Shown here: positions 15,636 to 23,950 of the stretch, one piece after another
How the letters are laid out: each line of letters begins with the position of its first letter
How positions within the stretch are numbered: position 1 is the first letter of the stretch
NCBI GenBank assembly: GCA_963676725.1
Contig: OY781463.1
Span: 1,736,001-1,800,000 of the forward strand
Length of the DNA stretch: 64,000 nt
Direction: 5' to 3'
Origin: G963662905 sp963676725
Lineage (GTDB): Bacteria; Bacteroidota; Bacteroidia; Bacteroidales; WRLA01
Program-made: the position numbers and the translations under genes
The notes under the pieces: generated by a model
The model's input: the letters and a program-made list of their open reading frames with translations, nothing else
The model's database searches: none
What the model was told of the DNA's origin: nothing

Positions 15636-17504
15636 TTATAATGATAAAAAATCTTTATAATTTTCTTCAATAGTCTGCATTACCGTTTGCAGACTATTAT
15701 CATCATGACTCTTTGTTTTAAAAATCAGCACCATAGAATTATTATCCATTTGCTTCAATTCAATACTCTTAGCAAAATCATTCCAAGTCTTTAGTGCTTC
15801 ATATTCTTGATCATTTAAATTCTTCTTTAATTCCTTTTTAAAATCTTTTGGATAATCGTCATAGTTCAAATTGATATAGGCAAACAGGTGGTTTTTCGCC
15901 ATATCGTTTTTCATCGTTGATTCGCTTAAAGCGTCATTATTATATCCTCCATCGTTAAAAACTTCAACACAATTGATTCCATTTGTTATCAGGCAAATAT
16001 TTTCATTAAAAGCTAAATAAGCAGGGTATCTGCCGTCTACTTTAAATTCATAATAATTATTATGCTTTATCAATTCATCTTCGGGGAATAATTTAATCAA
16101 TTGCTCAATTTGTTTGGAACTACCTATATCAAAGGTTAATCCCATGATTGGCAATAATTCTTCTTTAGTCTTTTCAACGTATTTCCCATATTCCCAACCT
16201 CCTGTATACCAATTAATTTTATCATTATTTCGAATAGCAGATTCAACTGTACCGCCATCTTCTAGAATATTTAAAATGTTTATACAATTGTCCGAATATT
16301 TTTTACTTTGGATGGTTTTTCCGGAATTTAGCAATCTTTTATCTTCTTCAGACAAATAGCCTGTCTCGCTGATTTCATATCTTTTATCCAGCAATTCTGC
16401 ATTTTCTTCGTTAAATCCATACCCCCAACCCGTATAGGAATATTCAATGTTTTCAATGCCAAATAGACTAAACACTGCGCTCCCTTGAATATCTGTGAAC
16501 AGATCCTCTAAATCGTAACCTGTTTCCTTTTGATATAAATCTTTAAATTTTCCAAAACTTTTCTCCTGATCCAATATTTGATAATATGACATTGGGTCAA
16601 TTGCTATACTCATCGCAGCATAATTTTGTTTCGGAAAAACATCAAGTAATTCAGAATTAAAATCATTACTCCAAATATTGTTTTCTTCTAATATTTTTTG
16701 AACCTCTTTATTTGGTGTAATCTGAGCTAAAAGAGTCACTTGTCCTTCTTCAAAATTAAGATAGGCTGATAAGTAATTATCTGAAATATCAACATCTATT
16801 TCTTTTTCAAGTTTCTTAAAGTCATAGGAATCTTCAAATAGTCCCGTTGATAACCAAAGACTAACATCTTTTCTGTTTTTATAGAATTGAGTAAAATGTT
16901 CATTAGCCATGATTTGGTTGTTTTCTTTTAGATCGAACAAAATATCAATTTCTAATTCAAGGTTTTCTCTGCTTTTATAATTTTCCGGTGTTATGAATAT
17001 AAGATTGTCGGCATCCCAGGCTATCGCAAGTTCGTTTCCAATAATTGTATAATTGTAATCATTCTCATTTTCTATATCAAATTTTATCTCTGCTTTATCC
17101 AAGAGATCTTCAATAAAATCAGAAAATTTATTCTCGCTTTTGAGAGCAGCTGAAACACAAAAGAATTTTTCATCTTTGGCTTCGTTTATATAATAAGCAT
17201 ATATTTCAGTTTTGAAATCAATACCTGATATTGTTGGATCTTCTATAAGGTTATCAAATATTTTTGAAACTTTTCTATTTTCTTGCTTAATTTCTTTTTT
17301 AATGGTTTTAATTATTTTCAAATCGGATATTTCAGATAGCTTGCCCTTTTGGGCAATCGAATATATATCAATCACAGAAACCAATTTTGTTTCTTTTGGA
17401 ATTGTTTTCAAGTTTTGTGGTGATTTCGAACAAGATGATAGAAAAAAAGCGCTTATTCCAAGTAAAATAATTCCAAATCTCTTTATGCGGCTAAAATTCT
17501 TCAT
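15636..17504 (-). CDS. DUF4836-like lipoprotein
   Basis: A 622-residue lipoprotein (lipobox FFLSSC, Cys25). The mature start LKTIPKETKLVSVIDIYSI is the pattern I know from DUF4836 lipoproteins of Bacteroidota, which begin with a short IP-x-D/E-x-x-x-V stretch followed by alternating alpha/beta repeats. No catalytic motif visible. It is acidic, with Glu/Asp/Asn-rich loops. Ninety-one bp separate it from the PqiA-like gene upstream, the largest gap in the operon, so an internal promoter or a separate sub-operon with the ABC transporter is possible. It may be the ABC transporter's client. Function unknown. Confidence 0.8.
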   Translation of the reverse strand: MKNFSRIKRFGIILLGISAFFLSSCSKSPQNLKTIPKETKLVSVIDIYSIAQKGKLSEISDLKIIKTIKKEIKQENRKVSKIFDNLIEDPTISGIDFKTEIYAYYINEAKDEKFFCVSAALKSENKFSDFIEDLLDKAEIKFDIENENDYNYTIIGNELAIAWDADNLIFITPENYKSRENLELEIDILFDLKENNQIMANEHFTQFYKNRKDVSLWLSTGLFEDSYDFKKLEKEIDVDISDNYLSAYLNFEEGQVTLLAQITPNKEVQKILEENNIWSNDFNSELLDVFPKQNYAAMSIAIDPMSYYQILDQEKSFGKFKDLYQKETGYDLEDLFTDIQGSAVFSLFGIENIEYSYTGWGYGFNEENAELLDKRYEISETGYLSEEDKRLLNSGKTIQSKKYSDNCINILNILEDGGTVESAIRNNDKINWYTGGWEYGKYVEKTKEELLPIMGLTFDIGSSKQIEQLIKLFPEDELIKHNNYYEFKVDGRYPAYLAFNENICLITNGINCVEVFNDGGYNNDALSESTMKNDMAKNHLFAYINLNYDDYPKDFKKELKKNLNDQEYEALKTWNDFAKSIELKQMDNNSMVLIFKTKSHDDNSLQTVMQTIEENYKDFLSL

Positions 17505-17595
17505 AATAATTTTTTTTTGTTAGTATTAAAATTTAATGTATTTATTTGTTTGTTATTATATTATTCCTATTAGTTATCTATAAACACCAAAAAAT

Positions 17596-18072
17596 TTAAT
17601 CAAGGCACTCAGGGATTCGATCCATCACAGAAGTCGTTAACATTCTCAAAACAACTGATATTGCTAAAAAGCTTGTCCCAATTTTAAGCTTCATAACAAT
17701 AATACTCGAATCCATTTTAAAATTAAGAATGAGCAAAGCGACTAGGAACACATCGATCATACTCCATTTATCAAGATGTTTTGTGATTTTTCTCAGTCTA
17801 CCACTTTTAGGGTTCTTAAGGAGGAACTTGAATAGTAATTCAATATACTTTAGGACAGGAAAAACAATCGTAAAAACAAAAATTATTGTAGCCAATAAAT
17901 ATTCGTGGCCCAGCCAAAATATACGTACAGAATCAAATAATCTAATGTCCTGATATTCCCACACAATTCCCAACACTTGATTTTTCGTGCCCATCAACGG
18001 AAAAACAAGCCCAAGGCTATAGAAAAAAACTGAGCTGAGCAATATGAACCCTATAAATAGTTTTGATCTCAT
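17596..18072 (-). CDS. PqiA-like (paraquat-inducible protein A family) membrane protein
   Basis: Integral membrane protein of 158 residues with four predicted helices (about 5-28, 55-80, 105-122 and 128-147). The segment KWSMIDVFLVALLILNFKM corresponds to the conserved W-x-M-x-D-V-F-x-V-A/L pattern of PqiA domains, here as a single domain (E. coli PqiA has two). PqiA proteins accompany MCE-domain lipid transporters, but no MCE gene is present, so the role may differ. Its ATG overlaps the upstream stop by 4 nt (ATGA), which ties it to the 14-gene operon. Confidence 0.82.
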   Translation of the reverse strand: MRSKLFIGFILLSSVFFYSLGLVFPLMGTKNQVLGIVWEYQDIRLFDSVRIFWLGHEYLLATIIFVFTIVFPVLKYIELLFKFLLKNPKSGRLRKITKHLDKWSMIDVFLVALLILNFKMDSSIIVMKLKIGTSFLAISVVLRMLTTSVMDRIPECLD

Positions 18073-18560
18073 CTGTTCTCGTATTCATCAATTATTCGAT
18101 CTACCATTTTTAAAATTTCTTCTCCCAATATTTTTGCCTGCTGCCTGATGTACTCCAAATCCTCCTCCATATTGTTATCAATGTAATATTGAATTTTTTC
18201 TTTTAAGGAATCGATATCATCAGCATCAATATTATTCAGTAGCTTTTTAAAACTATTTCCAGCATTCAAAATATTGTATTCTAGTTGATAACGAGAGATG
18301 CGTAATTCTTCTTTCCAAGTGAGCTCATCTTTGAATTTTTGATACCAAACACCGGAAAAGTCAGCGTATTTGCGGTCAGCCAGTGCCCAATCTTCCTGTG
18401 TATAATTCATTGATTTGTTTTCCAATTCGGATATAAATTCTGCATAACGTTCAAGATAACTCTCTTTAGTTAAGGGGGTTGAACATGAACTTATAAATAC
18501 TATGGTCAAAACGAATAGGGCGATCGGTAGCTGAATTATTTTTATTGGTTTTTTTTCCAT
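18069..18560 (-). CDS. Small helical lipoprotein (DUF6565-like)
   Basis: A 163-residue lipoprotein (lipobox VFISSC, Cys26). The mature domain starts TKESYLERYAEFISELENK and continues with charged amphipathic helices; MNYTQEDWALADRKYADFS is a pattern I associate with DUF6565 of Bacteroidota. It has no catalytic residues and could be a helical-bundle structural or sensor protein. It follows the trypsin-like gene by 12 bp and overlaps the PqiA-like gene by 4 nt. Family assignment is from memory of the pattern. Confidence 0.75.
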   Translation of the reverse strand: MEKKPIKIIQLPIALFVLTIVFISSCSTPLTKESYLERYAEFISELENKSMNYTQEDWALADRKYADFSGVWYQKFKDELTWKEELRISRYQLEYNILNAGNSFKKLLNNIDADDIDSLKEKIQYYIDNNMEEDLEYIRQQAKILGEEILKMVDRIIDEYENR

Positions 18561-18572
18561 TCTATAAAAATT

Positions 18573-19313
18573 TTAGTAATCTATTTTTCGAATATCTCGG
18601 GCAAAGTTTAAATCAACATTTTCATATCCTGAAGTCGTAACACCTACAACCTCTCCATTCATATTAAATAGCGGGCCACCAGAGCTGCCATGGTCAATTG
18701 TGGCATCAATCTGAATCAGCCCACCATCACGAAACTGTGAAACAATGCCCCTTGTGAGAGAATAATCAAGTCCTCGAGGGTTACCTATTGCGAAAACATC
18801 TTCTCCAATTTCCACACCGGACTGAGCAATAACAAGTGCTTTATAAGAGCTACCCGATAAATCTGCTTTGAACACCACATAATCTAATTCATCAGCAGTA
18901 CTTGAGCCAAGAATTTTAGTGATTTTATACACCTCATCATCATGTGTTTTAATAAAATAATTTGAGTAGCCTTCGAGCACATGATAATTGGTTATGCCGA
19001 TGCCATTAGATTTAATAAAAAAGCCTGTTCCTTGCGCGCCTACCTCATAATCATCCGTTGCATATACGCCTACAACACCTTTTTTTAATTGTTTATACAT
19101 ACGCTGTAAGCTGCCAGAGGCATTGATGGTCTCATTTCGCGATGAACTGCTGGCTGATCGTGCTGGTCTTACAGGAGCTTTTTTTGCCTGTGAACGCACA
19201 AACTGTTTTTCTCGTCTCATTGCCTCCCTGCCACTTCGAGAACACGATTTACAGGAAACGAGAGAGACAGATAATAGTACAAAGACTATGCTTATAATAA
19301 CGCCGCTTTTCAT
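18573..19313 (-). CDS. Trypsin-like serine protease lipoprotein, HtrA-type without PDZ
   Basis: A 246-residue exported protease. The signal ends in LVSC (Cys21), so it should be lipid-anchored; a basic linker rich in Arg, Ser and Ala (residues 25-62) precedes the protease domain (about 70-246). The catalytic triad is visible: His111 (GITNYHVLEG), Asp144 (DELDYVVF) and Ser211 (DHGSSGGPLFN). Unlike DegP/HtrA there is no PDZ domain. The gene overlaps the MotB-like gene by 4 nt. It could process periplasmic components of the operon's machine or act as an effector released by it. Confidence 0.9.
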   Translation of the reverse strand: MKSGVIISIVFVLLSVSLVSCKSCSRSGREAMRREKQFVRSQAKKAPVRPARSASSSSRNETINASGSLQRMYKQLKKGVVGVYATDDYEVGAQGTGFFIKSNGIGITNYHVLEGYSNYFIKTHDDEVYKITKILGSSTADELDYVVFKADLSGSSYKALVIAQSGVEIGEDVFAIGNPRGLDYSLTRGIVSQFRDGGLIQIDATIDHGSSGGPLFNMNGEVVGVTTSGYENVDLNFARDIRKIDY

Positions 19314-19972
19314 TTTACCTCCTTCTCTTTATTTGTTAAAAACTTGCCTACTTTAGATGTTATTTGAATTGTGAATCTGCGATTTTTAATTTCGTTGTCC
19401 ATATCCCGGGATTGACTAAAATAACCACTTCCAGCGATCATGACTTCACATTGTGATCCTAGTTCCCTAAAATCCAAATTATTAGCTTTCCAGTAATTGT
19501 ATAAAGACAATGCTCTCAAATAACTTAACCTATAGCCTCCATTTGGATTATTAATCCAATTGCCATTCACCCGCTGAGTATTCCCTTCTATTACCATTAA
19601 ATAATCTATACGTGTATTCGTATCAATGACACTTTTTACCTTTTTAAACAGCGACTGCCCTGCTTTGAGAATTTCCCTTCTTTTGTCAATGGGAATATCA
19701 TTGATATCGTAGCTATTTATATGAAAATTTACATCAATATTTAATCGAAAGCGTTTATTTTCCTGATCAAATTCAAAATAATTCGTATCAATAGTTTGTA
19801 TTGCCTTTTCTACGTTTTCTATTTCCTTTAACTTGGCAGCATCAGCTTCTGCTCTACCTAACTGTTGTTGCAGGATTACATAAGTAATAATATAGAGTAC
19901 TAGCATGATAAAAAACATACTAGTCATCATATCTGAGTAGCCTATCCAGAAAAAATTCCTTTTTTCTTTCAT
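19310..19972 (-). CDS. MotB/ZorB-like stator protein with OmpA-like domain (copy 1)
   Basis: A 220-residue inner-membrane protein. One N-terminal helix (about 11-34) carries GYSDMMTSMFFIMLV with Asp14 in the position of the proton-binding aspartate of MotB, TolR and ZorB. A short coiled coil follows, then an OmpA-like peptidoglycan-binding domain (about 110-210) with DYLMVIEGNTQR, SYLRALSLYNYW, MIAGSGYFSQSR and NRRFTIQI. It pairs with the MotA-like gene two genes upstream. The chosen ATG is 1 nt after the stop of copy 2. Rather than a lone accessory protein it is expected to form a channel complex with the 559-residue protein. Confidence 0.9.
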   Translation of the reverse strand: MKEKRNFFWIGYSDMMTSMFFIMLVLYIITYVILQQQLGRAEADAAKLKEIENVEKAIQTIDTNYFEFDQENKRFRLNIDVNFHINSYDINDIPIDKRREILKAGQSLFKKVKSVIDTNTRIDYLMVIEGNTQRVNGNWINNPNGGYRLSYLRALSLYNYWKANNLDFRELGSQCEVMIAGSGYFSQSRDMDNEIKNRRFTIQITSKVGKFLTNKEKEVK

Positions 19973-19973
19973 T

Positions 19974-20693
19974 TTAGTCCATTATTGCAAAGTTTGGTAT
20001 TACATGCACTATAAAGCGTTTATTCAAAGTTTCTTGACTCCCTGTATAACGACATTCACCATCAAATCCACTGCCTGAAATCTGTATCTCACACTTATTT
20101 TGATCAAAATGAACACCATTGCCTGTCCAAAGATCATATAAAGCTTTCGCCCTATTAAAGCTAATGTCTTTGGTAATACTCCCATACTTCTTTGTTAGCT
20201 TACTGTCATCAAAACGGGCACTCCTTCCTTCAATGATTACAATATACTTCATATAAACACCATCAGCCGTTTGATCAATAAATTTGCTTAAATATTTTCC
20301 TGCTTCCTCCAAATAATTTTTAAATTGATTTTTTATCAGCCATTTATTTGATTCAAAAATTTCTTTATCATCCATATTCAACTCAAAGCGCTTGCATTCA
20401 GAATTATATAAAAAGTACTCACTATTGGAAAGATCAAGCACTGTTTGATCAATCTCTTTAATCCGTTCGTATTGACGGGCAGCAACGACTAGTTTTTCCT
20501 TCTGCTTTTTTAGAATCTCAGCCTGATTTTGCAATGAATCCTTTAGTTGTTCTAATTGAGCAATCATCTTGATATTGTCTTCTTGTTCTTTTTGCCACAA
20601 AAAATGAGAAACAATATAAAGCACGAGCATAATAAAAAACATGCTCGTCATCAGATCAGAATAACCTATCCAGAAAAAATTCTTTTTCTTCAT
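19974..20693 (-). CDS. MotB/ZorB-like stator protein with OmpA-like domain (copy 2)
   Basis: Paralogue of the previous gene, 239 residues. The N-terminal helix is nearly the same (FFWIGYSDLMTSMFFIMLV; Asp13) but the periplasmic part has a longer coiled coil (about 37-75) and a diverged OmpA-like domain: YIVIIEGRSAR, SFNRAKALYDLW, ISGSGFDGECR, NKRFIVHV. Having two different MotB-like proteins with one MotA-like protein is unusual: it could form a hetero-dimeric plug or two alternative stators. It begins 3 nt after the stop of the MotA-like gene and ends 1 nt before copy 1. Confidence 0.9.
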   Translation of the reverse strand: MKKKNFFWIGYSDLMTSMFFIMLVLYIVSHFLWQKEQEDNIKMIAQLEQLKDSLQNQAEILKKQKEKLVVAARQYERIKEIDQTVLDLSNSEYFLYNSECKRFELNMDDKEIFESNKWLIKNQFKNYLEEAGKYLSKFIDQTADGVYMKYIVIIEGRSARFDDSKLTKKYGSITKDISFNRAKALYDLWTGNGVHFDQNKCEIQISGSGFDGECRYTGSQETLNKRFIVHVIPNFAIMD

Positions 20694-20696
20694 AGA

Positions 20697-22376
20697 TTAA
20701 TAAATCAAGTCCTCAATCAATTTATATGCTGCAATCAATACCAAGACAAGAAAATAGAGACCTCCCAGAGCAATAAATAAATTTGCCATGAACTTAACTA
20801 CTCCTGCCACTTTATCAAATCTACTTTTATGTGGTTTATACTTAATCGTATCGGCAATTTTTATTTCAGGGATGCGAACATCAACGCTTAAATTATTAAT
20901 TGCCTGTGTTTGATGATCCATTTTCGATTCTAAGCGAGCAATTATCTCATAAATAGGCTGTAGATGATCAAGCTGATCTAGTTTTAATAGTTTTTCGAAC
21001 TGTGGACGCGCATTATCAAAAGCCTCATTTACTCTTTGAATTTGAACATCAACTGCTTGGGTATATTCAGTTAAAGCCTCCTTAAACTTTTCTGCTACAG
21101 AATCGGTCGATTGCTTCACTAATTGTATCTGTGTGTCGGCAGTATCCTTAAATGAGCTAATGCTGTTTGTGAAGGCTTCATCCATGCGCACAGAATAATC
21201 TGCCACAATACCTTTATAGGTTTCAAATTGCCTCAAAACACCATCTTCCAAGGTGGATATTGCCCCTTGCATGGAAGCATCAGCTCTGGCAACAGCCATC
21301 TTTACTGTATCTTCATACTTTACGAAGGAATCCATATGCTGACTAAAAAATTGTTGTGCATCATCAGCTTTTTGGATCAATCCTTTAACATTCTGTAAGA
21401 TTTCATTTATATCTTTCGTGTTTTCAACAAATTCAGTCAGCTTTTCTGTTAACATCGAGGTTGATACAAGACTTTCATTTAGCCGATTATAGTAAGTAGG
21501 AAAATCCTTAAAGTTCTTCATTAACTTAGAAAGTTCCTGAAAGATTACTTTATTGGCCTCCGACATTTTACGCACATCGATTGCCTTGATTTCCATAATC
21601 AAGCCTTTCTCTGTCTCAAGCGATTCCGCAGCTTCCAAAAATATATCTTCCAGTCGATCTGTAATACCATGGGTTGAGCGACTAAACTCATCCAATCTAT
21701 AATTGAGTCCTTTTATTCCTGAATCGGTTGAATGGTATAGGCTGGGCAATAATTCAGTTTGCAGAAACGAATAAAATGCATTCTTACCTTCATCCACTTC
21801 TTTTTTCGTTGTTTTATATGTTCGTACCGATAGCCAAGTTGTTAAAATCAGGCCCATTACACTGGTCGTCATAGCCCATTTAACACCATGAATCAAAGGC
21901 TCCATAGTTTTTGTACTGACCGTATCGCCAAAAACTACGCCCCAAAGTCCAATGATAATGCCTACCATGGTAGCAGCTAGACCTAGATATAATGGCGCAG
22001 GGATTTTATTATTGACTTCTTCGTCAATTGTATCTATTTGCCGCTCGGTGATATCACGGATAATATGGAAATCAACTACAGCCCCTTTATTTTTCCATAG
22101 ATAGCCGTTGATTGTATTCACAATAATCTTATAATATCGGTTACTACCCATTGGTAATTGAGGAAAGGTCTTGCCCTCGTTGATATGACCTTCTTCACTT
22201 TCCTCATCATCGCTTTCTTCATTATTTGAATCCACTGCTACAAGATCAAGACTGTCCGGATTTTCACTAAATAAACCTTTGAAGTGGCGCAAAATACCTT
22301 TCACTTCAAAGAAAAAATAAAGTTGTAGACAGGCAATACCAATCAATACAAAATACTCTATATACTCCCTTATCAT
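20697..22376 (-). CDS. MotA/TolQ/ZorA-like channel protein with long cytosolic coiled coil
   Basis: A 559-residue inner-membrane protein. Helices: about 7-25, then 127-149 (PAPLYLGLAATMVGIIIGLW) and 165-184 (VKWAMTTSVMGLILTTWLS), the arrangement of MotA/ExbB/TolQ proton channels. After these comes a long helical, heptad-rich region (about 190-510) resembling the intracellular tail of ZorA in Zorya defence systems. Unlike MotA it ends with another hydrophobic helix (about 525-553). An acidic loop (residues 51-66) follows helix 1. It lies 3 nt before the two MotB-like genes and is expected to form a proton-driven complex with them. Confidence 0.88.
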   Translation of the reverse strand: MIREYIEYFVLIGIACLQLYFFFEVKGILRHFKGLFSENPDSLDLVAVDSNNEESDDEESEEGHINEGKTFPQLPMGSNRYYKIIVNTINGYLWKNKGAVVDFHIIRDITERQIDTIDEEVNNKIPAPLYLGLAATMVGIIIGLWGVVFGDTVSTKTMEPLIHGVKWAMTTSVMGLILTTWLSVRTYKTTKKEVDEGKNAFYSFLQTELLPSLYHSTDSGIKGLNYRLDEFSRSTHGITDRLEDIFLEAAESLETEKGLIMEIKAIDVRKMSEANKVIFQELSKLMKNFKDFPTYYNRLNESLVSTSMLTEKLTEFVENTKDINEILQNVKGLIQKADDAQQFFSQHMDSFVKYEDTVKMAVARADASMQGAISTLEDGVLRQFETYKGIVADYSVRMDEAFTNSISSFKDTADTQIQLVKQSTDSVAEKFKEALTEYTQAVDVQIQRVNEAFDNARPQFEKLLKLDQLDHLQPIYEIIARLESKMDHQTQAINNLSVDVRIPEIKIADTIKYKPHKSRFDKVAGVVKFMANLFIALGGLYFLVLVLIAAYKLIEDLIY

Positions 22377-22403
22377 TCTATCATTGTTTTAGAACTATTA
22401 TTA

Positions 22404-23912
22404 TTAACCGTAAACTATTTTTATTTTTTGTGTTAGTATCCAATCGGATTTCCAAAGGGAAACCCTACCAGGTTCTATTGTTGTGATGTTAGTATGTTCC
22501 TTTTTGGGTGAGCTAAGCGATTCACAAATAGGAGAAATTACACTTGCTGCTGAACTTAAAGCGATGGGTAACAGATCTGGATTATTATAAATAAAAATGT
22601 CCCCTTTGTTTTCGTCCGGATCTAAAACAACGCGAAAAAACGAATCCTTCTCCGGAATATCAACCTGATCTCCCGCATTGAAGTGGTTTTCATCGTAGGC
22701 AAAAGGGAGGTATATGGTTTTTTTTAAGGATGTTTTTTCTATGCGTGGTTCTTCATGTTCGAGAACTAATGATTTTGTCTCATTTCTTTCCTTCGAGGCT
22801 TCATTGCTTTTTAATTCAATAATGGCTTGATTCGCAATCTTCAGGTCTTGTAAAAGTCTGCTTACTTTCTCTTTTAATTCTTTGTTTTGCACTTGAAGTT
22901 CACTATTGGAGTTTTCGATCCGGCTTTTTGCTTTTACTTCCTTTTTTGCAATTGCTAATTTTGCCAATAATGCTTCGTTCTCTTTTTTAAGATTATGATC
23001 AGGATATTGTTTATCTAGCTTAGCATTATCCAGATCGTCACGAAGCATTTTGTTCTCCTGATCAAGTCCCTTGTTCCTGTCTTTTAATTCTAGCGATTCT
23101 CTCTTAAGATGATCAACTATGCCCTTTACATTTTGATTACTTAAGCTACCCTTGTTTTCTTTTTCCAATTGCTTAATTGTATCTAGATAAGATTGTTTCT
23201 GTTTAGCAAGGGATAATTTATTTTTTATCATGAAAATCAGAGCAAAAATGAGAACAGCAATCACAACGCAATACCAAATCGAAAGGATTTTTCCTAAAAG
23301 GGAAATATTATTATCATCATCGCCTGTTCCTTGTCCTTTATAATTACCGGAATCTGTTTCTACCTCAACCGATTCATTATTTTGTGTTTCCCTATTGCCT
23401 GATGTGCTGAGAGCCACTTCGTTTGAACTTGTATTGGTTAGCTTGCCAATTTCAACTTTTAATTCCTGAAAAATAAGATTATAGTTGGTAGGGGTAGTAT
23501 TACGTGATTGATTCTTAAATTGTGCAAGTTCATAAGATCCGTTATCTACTGCAGTATCATAAATCGCCTTATACCTAACAAATATTATTCTACCACTTCC
23601 ATGCCAGCAATTTTTCGAATCCTTAATAAAATCCTCAGCTTTTGTTAGTAAGTCAGGACTATCCGTGTTGGTATCTATCAATGTTGAAAAATTCTTTGTG
23701 CCAGTTTTTTCGCATTGAATCCACGGTTTAAAAGATTGACAATCTAAAATATAAGCATAGGTAAGCTTGCAGACAATAAGCGGGCCAATTTTTTCAAATT
23801 GTTCTTTAGTAAGCTTATTTCCCTCCATTGCCTGTGACTGTCCTGCAATATTTGGCAAACCGCTAAAAAGCAGAAATAGAATAAGTACAGTTTTGGAGGG
23901 CATTAGCTTCAT
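22404..23912 (-). CDS. Membrane coiled-coil protein, paralogue B
   Basis: I do not recognise a family. The 502-residue protein has a signal peptide (to about residue 25, SGLPNIAGQ), a periplasmic domain (about 30-160) with Cys48, Cys58, Cys67 and Cys102 and NCWHGSG, a linker, one transmembrane helix (209-229), a long coiled coil (about 232-400) and a C-terminal globular beta-rich domain of about 100 residues starting near YLPFAYDE and ending with SDWILTQKIKIVYG. The topology puts the cysteine domain outside and the coiled coil with its end domain in the cytosol, so it could relay a signal across the membrane. It is a tandem duplicate of the next gene. Confidence 0.75.
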   Translation of the reverse strand: MKLMPSKTVLILFLLFSGLPNIAGQSQAMEGNKLTKEQFEKIGPLIVCKLTYAYILDCQSFKPWIQCEKTGTKNFSTLIDTNTDSPDLLTKAEDFIKDSKNCWHGSGRIIFVRYKAIYDTAVDNGSYELAQFKNQSRNTTPTNYNLIFQELKVEIGKLTNTSSNEVALSTSGNRETQNNESVEVETDSGNYKGQGTGDDDNNISLLGKILSIWYCVVIAVLIFALIFMIKNKLSLAKQKQSYLDTIKQLEKENKGSLSNQNVKGIVDHLKRESLELKDRNKGLDQENKMLRDDLDNAKLDKQYPDHNLKKENEALLAKLAIAKKEVKAKSRIENSNSELQVQNKELKEKVSRLLQDLKIANQAIIELKSNEASKERNETKSLVLEHEEPRIEKTSLKKTIYLPFAYDENHFNAGDQVDIPEKDSFFRVVLDPDENKGDIFIYNNPDLLPIALSSAASVISPICESLSSPKKEHTNITTIEPGRVSLWKSDWILTQKIKIVYG

Positions 23913-23950
23913 TATGCGAAATTTATTTTTAGTATCTCAATTCAGTCTTT

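Noticed and set aside
17596..18072. Part of a Pqi/MCE lipid transporter
   Set aside because: No MCE-domain or PqiC gene in the window; only a single PqiA domain.
19310..22376. Zorya defence system
   Set aside because: The ZorA/ZorB-like pair is present, but ZorC, ZorD or ZorE (helicase or nuclease partners) are absent, and the neighbours are cytoskeletal NTPases.
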